A stretch of 48,459 nucleotides of DNA, taken from positions 1 to 48,459 of the forward strand of contig BDSV01000045.1 of assembly GCA_002898075.1 (NCBI GenBank), in the 5' to 3' direction. Source of the stretch: a bacterium BMS3Abin03. Lineage in GTDB: Bacteria > Bacteroidota > Ignavibacteria > Ignavibacteriales > Ignavibacteriaceae. The notes below the pieces were generated by a model. That model was not told the origin of the DNA. It worked only from the letters and a program-made list of their open reading frames with translations, and ran no database searches. Positions 1-8,365 of the stretch are shown piece by piece. The stretch's first letter is position 1; every line of letters starts with the position of its first letter. Made by a program: the position numbers and the translations under genes.

Positions 1-1
1 A

Positions 2-307
2 ATTGTTACGGGTGGAGAGAATGTTAATCCTAACGAAGTTGAAAAAATATTAATCGAACATGATTTAATCGATGATGCTGCCGTCTTTCCCTTAAAAGAT
101 GATGAATGGGGTGAGATTGTTGCGGCAGCTATTGTTATGAAAAAAAAATCGCATCGATTAACGATCGATGAGCTGGAAGAATTTTTAAAGCATGACCTTG
201 CTAATTATAAAATCCCGCAAAAAATATTTTATGAAAAGGAACTGCCGCGATCGGAGCTTGGAAAAGTTTTGAGATCTAAATTGATTGATAAATATAGTTT
301 GGATTAA
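2..307 (+). CDS. AMP-forming acyl-CoA ligase, C-terminal end (partial)
   Basis: The open frame enters from the left edge and ends at the TAA at 305-307, so only about the last 100 residues are present. It starts with IVTGGENVNPNEVEKIL, which matches the hinge and start of the small C-terminal domain of the ANL superfamily of adenylate-forming enzymes. Near the end, SELGKVLR carries the lysine expected to take part in the adenylation half-reaction. Such enzymes activate a carboxylic acid with ATP and load it onto CoA. A 4HBT-type thioesterase lies 0.6 kb away on the other strand. A ligase plus such a thioesterase would fit menaquinone synthesis (MenE and a DHNA-CoA hydrolase), but the substrate cannot be told from this fragment. 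Confidence 0.85.
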   Translation: MVTGGENVNPNEVEKILIEHDLIDDAAVFPLKDDEWGEIVAAAIVMKKKSHRLTIDELEEFLKHDLANYKIPQKIFYEKELPRSELGKVLRSKLIDKYSLD

Positions 308-925
308 GTTTGATTTTTTTTGCAAGCTAAAATGTAGAACACAAGCAACAACTAGCGTTTCTGCATGATCGTTTTAATAAAATAGTTTGTTATTGGCTAT
401 ATAGCCATTATTGTTTTTTATCACTTCCCGTCTGCTTTAGCTGACGGAATTAGAAACAGAGTAGAAATAAAAACGGCTTCAGCCGCATTACGGTGTTTTA
501 ATGGGGCTGAAGCCCGATTAGTGTGTGTTTTGTTTTATTAGTCCGTTCGATAAATCGAACGGGAATTGATGTGAATTAAAAAGTTCTACATTCATCATTC
601 TTTGTTCAATATTCGTTATTCAAAAAGGGAATATCACTTCCCGTCTGCTTTATAGACTGCGTGAAAATTAAGGAAACTGTTAAAACCGTTACAAAAAAGT
701 TGCGTTTTTCGCTCAAATTCACCGGAATAAAGTGTCTGTTGCAGAACTATTATTTGTCACTCTGAACGCAGTGAAGAGTCTCAAATTTAGCACGATTGAG
801 ATTCTTCTTCCGACTAAAGTCGGAATCAGAATTACAATTCAGACTTGCACAACACAGACTAAAATTGGGTGTTATTGGTAATCATTATTTTTTAGTCCAC
901 CGCCGATTCATAACTACAATAAATA
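308..925. repeat. Gene-free stretch with a cluster of small hairpin repeats
   Basis: No gene is visible between two convergent genes. The stretch holds several short palindromes: CCGTC/GACGG arms at 428-447, CGGCTTCAGCCG at 474-485, GGGCTGAAGCCC at 504-515, CCGTTCGA/TCGAACGG at 543-562 with a TAAA loop, and CCGACT/AGTCGG at 810-823. A 20-base direct repeat, ATCACTTCCCGTCTGCTTTA, occurs at 420-439 and again at 633-652. The layout resembles REP-like or decayed miniature elements. Any of the hairpins could also help to end transcription from the two converging genes. Confidence 0.6.
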
Positions 926-1330
926 TTAACCCATAAAATGTTTTTCCAAACCTGACCGGATTACCGGAGGTATTTTTATCTTCTCCCAGGTTTCCTTGTT
1001 CAGAAAAATGTGTGCTGTTTTAGCTTCCACACATAATTCATCTTTTTTATTAATGCATTTGTAATTTAACTCAAAAGATGAATTCCTTAACTGGCTTACG
1101 CTAACTCTGACCGTCAACTCATCGCCGGGTCGCAAGGGCTTTAAATATTTGGCAGAGCTATTTAATATCGGCGCAACGAATTCTTCGTTTAACCAATATT
1201 CAAAACCGAGATGCATACTTTCTATAAGCTCTTCATAAGCGGCATGGCAATAGAAGAATATCCGTGCATAAAACATAATGTCTGCCGGGTCGCAATCGAA
1301 AAAGTGAACTTTCTTTTTTATCTCTATCAT
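926..1330 (-). CDS. 4HBT-family acyl-CoA thioesterase
   Basis: A 134-residue single-domain hotdog-fold protein predicted to hydrolyse an acyl-CoA thioester in the cytoplasm. Residues 12-18 read DCDPADI, close to the DCDPAGIV active-site stretch of 4-hydroxybenzoyl-CoA thioesterase. Asp14 would be the catalytic residue, followed by the usual helix with MFYARIFFYCHAAYEELI. Length is normal for the family. The gene starts one base after the oxyR stop codon, so the two are probably cotranscribed. Similar proteins act as 1,4-dihydroxy-2-naphthoyl-CoA hydrolases in menaquinone or phylloquinone synthesis, and a possible acyl-CoA ligase lies nearby, but a general acyl-CoA thioesterase is equally possible. 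I see no reason in the sequence for its pairing with oxyR. Confidence 0.85.
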   Translation of the reverse strand: MIEIKKKVHFFDCDPADIMFYARIFFYCHAAYEELIESMHLGFEYWLNEEFVAPILNSSAKYLKPLRPGDELTVRVSVSQLRNSSFELNYKCINKKDELCVEAKTAHIFLNKETWEKIKIPPVIRSGLEKHFMG

Positions 1331-1331
1331 A

Positions 1332-2273
1332 TTAATGTACTATTAAACTATCTTTTGTTTCTTTCAATTCTTCCGGGATTACTGCTAATATTTCCTTTTT
1401 AAGTTCAGAAATTAATTTTTTCTTCGCTATAGTTTTATTATAAACAAAACCGATTTCTCTGCGCGGAACCGGGGGACTAAACTCTCTGAGCAGCCCTCTT
1501 TTTTTCTTATCGGTAATATACTGCAAAGCAAGATATGGAAGCAGGGTAATACCAAACTCCTGTTCAACAAGATTTTTCAGGGTATCGAGGTTCCCGCTTT
1601 CAAAAAGTACTTTGTTGGTTTTATGTGAAAGGTCTCTCTCCGAACTGTCACAAATCTTCAATATCTGGTCCCTCAAACAATGCCCCTCTTCCAGCAGCAG
1701 AAGCTCCTGAACATTTATATCATCGATTGTTAAATCAGCTTTGTTACTAAGCGAATGTGTTTTAGGAATGTATCCCACAAACGGTTCAAAGTAAAGTGAG
1801 TCTTCAACAATTCCCGCTTTATTTATAGGGAAAGCTAAAATTCCCACATCGATTAAATCCTTATTCAGTCTGCCAACAATTTCATCCGTTATTATTTCAT
1901 TAACGATAACTTCAAGCCCGGGATATTTTTTTATGAAAGAATTTAAAAACATCGGAAGCAGGTAAGGTGCCACGGTTGGAATAACACCGATTCTTAATCG
2001 TCCTGCAAATTCACCGGTTTCCGTACTTACAATATTCTGTAGTTGTGTGCTTTCCTGTAAAATTACACGCGCTTGTTTTAAAACTTTTTCCCCCACTTCG
2101 GTAGGAGTAACCGGATGCTTTGACCTGTCGAAAATTATCACACCGAGTTCATCTTCCAATTTCTGGATTTGCATGCTGAGAGTCGGCTGTGTAACAAAGC
2201 AATGCTGAGCCGCTTCCGAAAAGCTTTTATGGTTAGCAACCGCTACGATGTATTCTAATTGTGTGAGTGTCAT
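1332..2273 (-). CDS. oxyR: Peroxide-sensing LysR-type regulator OxyR
   Basis: A 313-residue LysR-type regulator. The N-terminal winged helix (about residues 1-60) contains TQLEYIVAVANHKSFSEAA and TQPTLSMQIQKLE, and the remainder is the periplasmic-binding-protein-like sensor domain. The sensor contains GHCLRDQ with cysteines at residues 199 and 208, the same spacing and even the same numbering as the redox pair of E. coli OxyR, so peroxide should convert it through a disulfide. It is divergent from the peroxiredoxin gene at 2688, with a 0.4 kb regulatory gap between them, which is a classic OxyR-target arrangement. The thioesterase gene follows one base after its stop codon. Confidence 0.92.
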   Translation of the reverse strand: MTLTQLEYIVAVANHKSFSEAAQHCFVTQPTLSMQIQKLEDELGVIIFDRSKHPVTPTEVGEKVLKQARVILQESTQLQNIVSTETGEFAGRLRIGVIPTVAPYLLPMFLNSFIKKYPGLEVIVNEIITDEIVGRLNKDLIDVGILAFPINKAGIVEDSLYFEPFVGYIPKTHSLSNKADLTIDDINVQELLLLEEGHCLRDQILKICDSSERDLSHKTNKVLFESGNLDTLKNLVEQEFGITLLPYLALQYITDKKKRGLLREFSPPVPRREIGFVYNKTIAKKKLISELKKEILAVIPEELKETKDSLIVH

Positions 2274-2435
2274 AATTTTGATTTTAAATATAGCAATAAA
2301 TTGAAAATATTATTGCTGAACTATACTTTTATATGATTATAACACTGCTGTTCAAATTATTTTTTTAATTAGGTAATTATTTATCATTTAATAGTAGATT
2401 AAACATCTTACTAAATCTATAAACTCAACCCCCTG

Positions 2436-2464
2436 CCCCCCTTCTCTTGACAAGAGAAGGGGGG
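2436..2464. repeat. Perfect 14-bp inverted repeat in the oxyR-ahpC gap
   Basis: The arms CCCCCCTTCTCTTG (2436-2449) and CAAGAGAAGGGGGG (2451-2464) are exact reverse complements around a single A. It lies about 160 bp upstream of the oxyR start and 220 bp upstream of the ahpC start. There is no T-run on the plus side, so it is unlikely to be a normal terminator. C/G-rich palindromes like this are often dispersed intergenic repeats. Confidence 0.8.
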
Positions 2465-2575
2465 GATTAAAGGGGGATAGTTTCTCTAATAGGTGAAGTA
2501 TGATTAGCATCCGAAATCCATTATGTTTTTGCTTTTATTAATACATCAACAATTTATTTTGGATAGATGTGGATT

Positions 2576-2611
2576 ATAAGATTCGTCTATGAGGGTATAA
2601 AGATAATCTAT
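2576..2611. promoter_or_regulatory. Possible OxyR binding region upstream of ahpC
   Basis: Two blocks of the form ATAA-N7-CTAT lie in tandem, at 2576-2590 and 2597-2611. They resemble the ATAG-N7-CTAT half-elements of the OxyR consensus, but the gap between them is 6 bases, not 7. The second overlaps a small palindrome, TCTAT-TTG-ATAGA, at 2607-2619. The end of the site is 76 bases before the ahpC start. The match is partial and the DNA is AT-rich, so this is a suggestion based on position and pattern only. Confidence 0.35.
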
Positions 2612-2687
2612 TTGATAGAGAACGTGGGCAGAATTAAGTTTAGCAACAATAAAAATTATTTAATAATTATTCGAGAAGGAGTATAAG

Positions 2688-3224
2688 ATGATAGGATTAG
2701 GAGAAAAGTTTCCCGAATTTAAAAAAACCGCCTGTGTCTCGCTCGCGCCGGGTAAAGAGTTTGCAGACATAACTTCCGAAGATCACAAGAAAGCCGGACA
2801 GTGGATGGTAATGTTCTGGTATCCGAAAGATTTTACGTTCGTTTGCCCGACTGAAATTGCCGAGTTCAATGCACAAAACGGAGAATTTAAAAAACGCAAT
2901 GCAATGCTTATTGCTGCTTCAACCGATTCGGAATATGTTCATCTCGGATGGAGAAATGCCGCACCGGAATTGAAAAATCTTGAAATCCCTATGCTCGCAG
3001 ACACATCAAAATCGTTGGGTGAAGAGCTTGGTATTTTAGAAGCTAATGAGAAGATAGCTTACAGGGTTACATTTATCGTCGACCCCGAAGGAACTATTAA
3101 ATTTGTTTGCGCAAACGATTTGAGTATCGGAAGAAATGTACACGAAGTTTTAAGAGAACTCGATGCACTGCAAACCGGCGGTTTAACACCATGTAACTGG
3201 GAGCCGGGACAAGCTACACTTTAA
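2688..3224 (+). CDS. ahpC: Peroxiredoxin AhpC (alkyl hydroperoxide reductase)
   Basis: A 178-residue peroxiredoxin that reduces hydrogen peroxide and organic peroxides in the cytoplasm. The peroxidatic site is FVCPTEI with Cys53. Near the C-terminus TPCNW places a second cysteine at residue 169, resembling the CPCNW end of actinobacterial AhpC, although here only one of those two cysteines remains. Cys16 and Cys141 are also present. AAGGAG sits just upstream of the ATG, a strong ribosome site for this genome. The gene is monocistronic, with a hairpin terminator directly behind it, and is divergent from oxyR, which probably controls it. The usual reducing partner (AhpD or AhpF) is not in the window. 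Confidence 0.93.
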   Translation: MIGLGEKFPEFKKTACVSLAPGKEFADITSEDHKKAGQWMVMFWYPKDFTFVCPTEIAEFNAQNGEFKKRNAMLIAASTDSEYVHLGWRNAAPELKNLEIPMLADTSKSLGEELGILEANEKIAYRVTFIVDPEGTIKFVCANDLSIGRNVHEVLRELDALQTGGLTPCNWEPGQATL

Positions 3225-3244
3225 GTTTAACAGTACTTTTACTT

Positions 3245-3286
3245 AAGAAATGCCATATTATATAATGATATGGCATTTCTTTTTTA
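3245..3286 (+). terminator. Rho-independent terminator after ahpC
   Basis: The 14-bp arms AAGAAATGCCATAT (3245-3258) and ATATGGCATTTCTT (3268-3281) pair perfectly and run into a T-stretch, 20 bases after the ahpC stop codon. Confidence 0.9.
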
Positions 3287-3320
3287 ATAAGTATTTTCAT
3301 TTTTTGTAATAATTTTTTTT

Positions 3321-3738
3321 CTAATAGACGATATTGAACAACCTCTGGTTTAATACTACTTTTTTTGTTTTTTTTATCAGAATTAAATTGATAGATTTTC
3401 TTATTATCTTTTTTAGAACAGTAACACCCTCCATCTTGAGGTAACGCATCTCCATCTTCTTCATTTTCCTATAATAAACCGGACGTGGGATTTTGTAATA
3501 TACATCTTCAGCCGCAACTTTAGTTTTAAGATTCTTATCGTTGAATCTCCCAATTGCACCTTTTAAATAATCCTCAACATTATCAACACATATCCATTTG
3601 CGATTTAATTTTTCAGCCACTTCCCCTGTAACACAACTACCAGCAAAAGGATCAAAAACCAAATCACCTTATACAAATGGAAAAAGCATTAACTAATTTC
3701 CTTTGCGACATTAATACCTAAAGTTTTTCCGCTGTAAA
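3321..3738 (-). pseudogene. Remnant of a DNA methyltransferase (N4/N6 type)
   Basis: The readable 113-residue part contains [20 protein letters not shown] and YLKGAIGRF. This matches the C-terminal S-adenosylmethionine-binding end of adenine- or cytosine-N4 methylases, whose motif normally reads DPFAGSGTT; here GT has become CV. Going upstream on the same strand, a stop codon interrupts [12 protein letters not shown], and before it a different frame reads SGKTLGINVAKEIS and then stops. The gene has therefore lost its N-terminal part, carries at least one frameshift and one nonsense change, and is surely inactive. The end after the motif also looks degraded. It probably once belonged to a restriction-modification system. 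Confidence 0.75.
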
Positions 3739-3773
3739 TGTTAAGAAAGAGCCGTTTAAAATAAAGTGTAAGA

Positions 3774-6700
3774 TTAGCGGTAAACAAAAATCATAGCGTA
3801 TATTATCAAACCAATTAATAACAAACCTATTCCCAAAGCAGTAAATCCAAATATTCTTATCAAACGTTCTCTATCTTGAGATATGGGTCCTACCAGTTTA
3901 GATTTATAATCCTTGCTTTTAACAAACTTTTCATATTCAAGAGGTTTATCGTATTTAAGTTCCTCGAGAGATACCCTGCCGGAAAAAATCACAGGGTCAA
4001 TGGGAAACTTGTTAGGACGGAAGTGGGTGTTAAAAAAGTGTATGGTAAAAATGAATCCAACAGCCAGCAATGCCTCATCACTATGAATAATAGTAGCCAC
4101 ATTGATTATCCAGCCCGGTAGGAAATAGGTAAAAAATATCGGAAACCAAAGAAGCAATCCTGTTCCGCCTATAATAAAAACACCCCAGAACACGGCAAAG
4201 TAATCGAATTTTTCCCAATAGGAGAACCGTCCAAATTTGGGTTTTTCACCCTTCCCGAAATACCACTTTACATGCGCCTTAAACTGTTTCACATCGTCCA
4301 AGTTGAACATAATGGTATCTTTACCAAAAATAAATGCAAGCCAGGACTTACCCGTTTGATGTTTCATTTGTGCTGCCTGCCTCAGATGAAATATGAACAC
4401 ACCAATTAATGTTACGGCAGCAAGCCGGTGAAGTACATCTGTTACACGAAATCCACCCAAAAAATTGGATATGAACACAGCCCAGTCTGTGTAAGAAAAC
4501 TTCAAAGTCATACCCGTTATAGCTAATGTAAAGAAACTTAAAAGCATAATAAGATGCATAATACGATATGATTTCTTAAAACGCATGTAATATTTTTTAT
4601 GCCTGGAATGCTTGTATGCTTGCCATTGTTCCCGAGACTGCCATAAACGCCAGAGCCATAGTATATTATGAATCATGAAGACAGTGAGCGTACCCACCAA
4701 AAGAATTGTCATGAACCAGAAAGTATAGAAAAGATATGGATACTTTTCTCTGTTATGGTGCGTGGCATGAGTCAGGTAGCCGGCAAAATTCCTGTGTATG
4801 CCTTGATGACACTTGCCGCAAGTTTTCAATTCATTATTATAACTCAAGGTAGAACGCGGGTTGTCGGGTGCCAGTATTTTATGAGTACCATGGCAGTTCC
4901 AGCATTTGGCTACCCGCTCATCACCCAATTTGGAAACCTGTCCATGTACCGTTTCAAAATAGGTTTTTGCCTCCTCCTCGTGGCAGTTTCCACATTTATA
5001 CATCATTTTAGCTTGGAAACCTTTTATGGTTATCCGACTAATATTGTGAGAACTATGACAATAATCACAAGTAGGAAGTTTTTTCTTTGTTACTACATTA
5101 CCAGCCCAATGAACGCTCATTTTAAATTTATCTTCTATTCCTTTATGGCATTTTCCGCAAGTAGCAGCTAAATTTTTAGGGTTCACTGAAGATTCGGGAT
5201 TTTGAGGAGAAAGCTGATGATGGGCTGTATGACAATCGGTACATTGAGCAACAACCACCAAGCCACTTTTTAACAACCCTTTACCGTGCACGCTATTAAT
5301 GTAACTTTCTACAATATGCCGGTTCCCACCTATCATTTTAGCTGCAGATTTTCCTGCGCTGTGGCAACTACCGCATAGTTTAGGAATATTGGTGGCAAAA
5401 GTAGATGAGGTTGGGAGTAGGTGGCTCTGAGTTTTATGCGGGTTATGGCAAGTTATACACTTAGGAGCATTCGGGTTATTTTTTTCCGCCAGTTTACCAT
5501 GAATGCTGGTTTTATATTGTGCTACTACATCAGCATGACAGATACTGCAATCTACGTGCTTGGTTATGGCAGCACATGGACGCTTAAGAATGCTTTTCAC
5601 TTGAGTATGACATTGTGCACAGGTAATTTTGGTATGAGTTGAGGAATTATATGCCTGCTTATCTACGTAAAGAGAAATAGTTTTACCGTTCTTTTCCATA
5701 GTGAGATTTCTATCCGAGTGACAACGGAAGCACACTTTATTGCTTACTCCCTTCAGATTAATAGGTGTAGGTCTAATCTTATGAGGTGGATGACAGTCGG
5801 TACAGGCAGGAATCTCGTGGGGCGCTTTCTCCCACAGTTTACCCTCTATAACCTTAACGTGTACTCCTTCTATTCTTGAATGACACCTGGTACAAGTTTT
5901 TGCCACATTTTTTGGGTTAATACTAGACTCCGGATTGTTATAGTCCAAAATCAGATGAGCATTATGACAAGAGGTACATACAGCCGTAACTTTAAGCCCC
6001 ATCTTGAAAAGCCCTTGACCATGAATACTTAATGAGTAATTCTTCAAAATTTGCTTTTGAGGGATATTATATTTCAGCGAGACCTTTGAACCTTCATGAT
6101 GGCATCGACCACACAAAAAGGGAATATTCATAGTAGAGATAGGTGATTTGGGATTTGAATGAGGTTGTATGTTATGGTATCCGTGACAAGTGATACAGAT
6201 TGGAGCCAGCAGATTACCTTTCAGCGAAGCACGTGCATGCACACTCTTCCTCTCTTTGCTAACCTCGCTGCTATGGCATTTGGCACAAACCTTTATTTCT
6301 TTTTTTTCTGTATTTGGTTTGATTACATTGTGCCCCGTATGGCAATTTGTGCAACCTACTTTCGGCTTCTCCCCTACCATAACGCCATGAGCACTTTGCT
6401 CAACAACTGCCAATTGTTTCGAATGACACTTTCCACATAGCTTATACGAATTGCTCACATTTGTTGGTGCATCGGGATTACTTGGGTACAATACATGATG
6501 ATAGCCATGGCAGTAAACACAACCCTTCGATGGAGAACCGGATGTTTTAGTCCAACTACCATGCGGTCCTTTTTGGAGTTCACTCGCTACATCATCATGA
6601 CAATTTGCACAGACCACAGGTTTAGGGTTCTTGGTATGTGATAATTTGGTGCCTTCCAGATCTGTATGACAATCAGTACAATCCAAACCACTATGAACAG

Positions 6701-6896
6701 AAGCTTGAAATTTAGCAGGATTAACATACAATGATATTGTTTTATCATTTTTTTTGATTATCAATGATTTTTTGCTGTGGCAGCTTAAACATTTAGAAGA
6801 TTGAGAGTATAAAATTTGATTATCGAACAATAAGAATATAATTAAGATAAATAAAGGAATGTTATTTTTAAATACTTCTATAATTTTGTTCGACAT
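3774..6896 (-). CDS. 23-haem cytochrome c fused to a b-type membrane cytochrome (CbcL-like)
   Basis: A 1040-residue protein with an N-terminal membrane or signal segment (residues about 12-30), then about 680 residues with 23 CxxCH motifs, then a membrane region from about residue 715. That region has a hydrophobic helix (YLFYTFWFMTILLVGTLTVF) followed by a diheme b561/FdnI-like domain with histidines in RIMHL, LHRLAA and IHSDEALL...IHFFNTH. The layout resembles Geobacter CbcL, which oxidises menaquinol and passes electrons to periplasmic haems. The haem part repeats internally: the blocks around haems 9-11 and 17-19 are similar. It is a paralogue of the separate 19-haem and b-type proteins at 18244 and 20277, with four extra haems (numbers 3-6) inserted near the N-terminus. 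It stands alone between two decayed genes. Confidence 0.85.
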   Translation of the reverse strand: MSNKIIEVFKNNIPLFILIIFLLFDNQILYSQSSKCLSCHSKKSLIIKKNDKTISLYVNPAKFQASVHSGLDCTDCHTDLEGTKLSHTKNPKPVVCANCHDDVASELQKGPHGSWTKTSGSPSKGCVYCHGYHHVLYPSNPDAPTNVSNSYKLCGKCHSKQLAVVEQSAHGVMVGEKPKVGCTNCHTGHNVIKPNTEKKEIKVCAKCHSSEVSKERKSVHARASLKGNLLAPICITCHGYHNIQPHSNPKSPISTMNIPFLCGRCHHEGSKVSLKYNIPQKQILKNYSLSIHGQGLFKMGLKVTAVCTSCHNAHLILDYNNPESSINPKNVAKTCTRCHSRIEGVHVKVIEGKLWEKAPHEIPACTDCHPPHKIRPTPINLKGVSNKVCFRCHSDRNLTMEKNGKTISLYVDKQAYNSSTHTKITCAQCHTQVKSILKRPCAAITKHVDCSICHADVVAQYKTSIHGKLAEKNNPNAPKCITCHNPHKTQSHLLPTSSTFATNIPKLCGSCHSAGKSAAKMIGGNRHIVESYINSVHGKGLLKSGLVVVAQCTDCHTAHHQLSPQNPESSVNPKNLAATCGKCHKGIEDKFKMSVHWAGNVVTKKKLPTCDYCHSSHNISRITIKGFQAKMMYKCGNCHEEEAKTYFETVHGQVSKLGDERVAKCWNCHGTHKILAPDNPRSTLSYNNELKTCGKCHQGIHRNFAGYLTHATHHNREKYPYLFYTFWFMTILLVGTLTVFMIHNILWLWRLWQSREQWQAYKHSRHKKYYMRFKKSYRIMHLIMLLSFFTLAITGMTLKFSYTDWAVFISNFLGGFRVTDVLHRLAAVTLIGVFIFHLRQAAQMKHQTGKSWLAFIFGKDTIMFNLDDVKQFKAHVKWYFGKGEKPKFGRFSYWEKFDYFAVFWGVFIIGGTGLLLWFPIFFTYFLPGWIINVATIIHSDEALLAVGFIFTIHFFNTHFRPNKFPIDPVIFSGRVSLEELKYDKPLEYEKFVKSKDYKSKLVGPISQDRERLIRIFGFTALGIGLLLIGLIIYAMIFVYR

Positions 6897-7207
6897 AAGA
6901 TATAGAATATTAAATATTAAAGAAAAATCATTTACTGATTTAAAGAAGATATAATAAAATATTTATATTCTAATTTAATATTTAATATTTTATAAATGCA
7001 AAATAATTATTGCAATTATTTCTCGAGTTCACTTTAAAAAGGTAAATATATCTTTTACAAATTGGTTTTCGGATTTTGGTTTTATTTTAAACTCGCCTTT
7101 ATCATCTCTTCCCGTAAAAGTCGTAACAGGTAAAAAGATGAGTTCATTGTAAAACCTATTTCTTTAGAAGCATTTAAGAAAAAATATCCGAACAAAAAAA
7201 AATAATT
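6897..7207. other. Gene-free AT-rich stretch with one repeat element
   Basis: This holds the presumed promoter of the 23-haem gene, a very AT-rich block with no clear motif, followed by one copy of the inverted-repeat element at 7060-7160. Confidence 0.5.
7060..7160 (-). repeat. Miniature inverted-repeat-like element, copy A (one degraded end)
   Basis: Begins with AATTGGTTTTCGGATTT (7060-7076), identical to the 17-base end of the element at 22726-22836. The following sequence (TTTATTTTAAACTCGCCTTT, a CTTCCCGTAAAAGTCG block, then GGTAAAAAGATGAGTT) matches the reverse complement of that element along nearly its whole length. The far end, TTGTAAAACCTATTT, no longer carries a recognisable inverted repeat. 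The two copies lie in opposite orientation 15.6 kb apart. Confidence 0.75.
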
Positions 7208-7471
7208 CCAATTGCAGTTGATGAAAATATTCTGGAATCGTACGAAGAATTAAAAAGATTTAATGTAATTCTTCCCGCAGGATTATTAAACAAATTAGAT
7301 GATTATAAAAAAAAATTAGGATTGAAAATATCTACTCTATTGCATAAAGCAACTGGATAATATTAAAAAAGGAATTAGAACAGAACGACCGAATATTTTC
7401 TTCGATGCTGCTAAAAGTTCCTAAGGCAAAGAATATTAATTATAGAGAACAACTCAAAAGTAGTGTGTGAA
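7208..7471 (+). pseudogene. Decayed ribbon-helix-helix (CopG-type) regulator or antitoxin
   Basis: One frame reads IIPIAVDENILESYEELK and then FNVILPAGLLNKLDDYKKKL, GLKISTLLHKAT, followed by a stop. The part from FNVILP on has the strand-helix-helix pattern of CopG/RHH DNA-binding proteins. After the stop the reading continues in another frame as KKELEQNDRIFSSMLLKVPK and AKNINYREQLKSSV, ending with TGA at 7468-7470. A frameshift near 7362 has broken it. Upstream, GFSLEAF-like codons lie in yet another frame, so the true start is not clear. RHH proteins often act as antitoxins; no toxin is visible. Confidence 0.5.
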
Positions 7472-7600
7472 TATGTCATCCCTACTGCCTGCCCCGGGTT
7501 TATCTGGAAAAGTGGGGATCTATTTCATTTTAACCGTTTAGATTTCCGTCTTCACGTAAATAACAGATATATCTTATTTTTGAGACAGCTTTATTTCGTT

Positions 7601-8365
7601 TCATATCAATCTTATATCATCCAAGAATGGCAATTTTTTTCTCACATCGTCCACTTCTGATTTTTCAATCTCGGCGTAAATTACCCTTTCTTCATTCTCC
7701 ACAATTTCAACTGTCCTGCCAAGCGGATCGAAGATTCCGCTCATTCCGTTGTAGTGCTGCTTTGGCGAATCCCCTACCCTGTTAACACCGGCAAAGTAAC
7801 ATTGGTTTTCAATAGCTCTCGCTTTCAGCAATGTATGCCAGTGGTCAATCCGGGTGTGGGGCCAATTAGCTATGTTAATTATCAGGTGTACTTTCTTTTT
7901 TGCATAGTATCTGTAAAGCTCCGGAAAACGGAGATCGTAACAAATTGATAATCCAATCTTCCAATCATTTATTTTTGTGATGACTTGCCTGCTGCCTTTG
8001 TTGTAATGTTTATCTTCATTTGAATATGAAAACGGATGGATTTTTCTGTATGAACCGACCAGCTTTCCGCGCGGTGAAACATGGATTAACGTATTGTAAA
8101 TTTTCTTCTTCTTCGGCTTTTCTATAATTCCAGCAATAACGTTTACATTAAAATCTCTGGCAATGCTCTTGAAAAATTTATAACTCTCTCCTTTAAGCTT
8201 TTCCGCAAATTTGTTTGAGCGCATTGTAAACCCGGTAAGGGTCATTTCCGGGAAAATTAATAGATCAAAATCGTTCGATTCATCTTTCAGCAGCGATAGA
8301 ATTTTTTCCTTGTTGGCTTTTTTATCTTCCCAAACCGGGCAGTACTGAACTAATCCTAATCTCAT
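7601..8365 (-). CDS. Nitrilase-superfamily amidase (omega-amidase/Nit2-like)
   Basis: A 254-residue cytoplasmic carbon-nitrogen hydrolase with the full Glu-Lys-Cys catalytic triad: Glu40 in IFPEMTLTGF, Lys108 in YRKIHPF, and Cys142 in SICYDLRFPELYR. RKIHPFSYSNED and the compact length are typical of the YafV/Nit2 branch, which hydrolyses alpha-ketoglutaramate and similar omega-amides as part of metabolite repair. It ends close to the decayed RHH gene and shows no operon partner. The assignment to the branch is from motif similarity; the exact substrate is inferred. Confidence 0.88.
   Translation of the reverse strand: MRLGLVQYCPVWEDKKANKEKILSLLKDESNDFDLLIFPEMTLTGFTMRSNKFAEKLKGESYKFFKSIARDFNVNVIAGIIEKPKKKKIYNTLIHVSPRGKLVGSYRKIHPFSYSNEDKHYNKGSRQVITKINDWKIGLSICYDLRFPELYRYYAKKKVHLIINIANWPHTRIDHWHTLLKARAIENQCYFAGVNRVGDSPKQHYNGMSGIFDPLGRTVEIVENEERVIYAEIEKSEVDDVRKKLPFLDDIRLI

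Noticed and set aside
4668-6440. Several plus-strand open frames (167, 93, 73 and 66 residues) opposite the 23-haem gene
   Set aside because: They are antisense shadows of a strongly repeated CxxCH-coding gene and have no features of their own.
7463-7660. 65-residue plus-strand frame after the RHH remnant
   Set aside because: It has no protein-like pattern and overlaps the nitrilase 3' end on the other strand.
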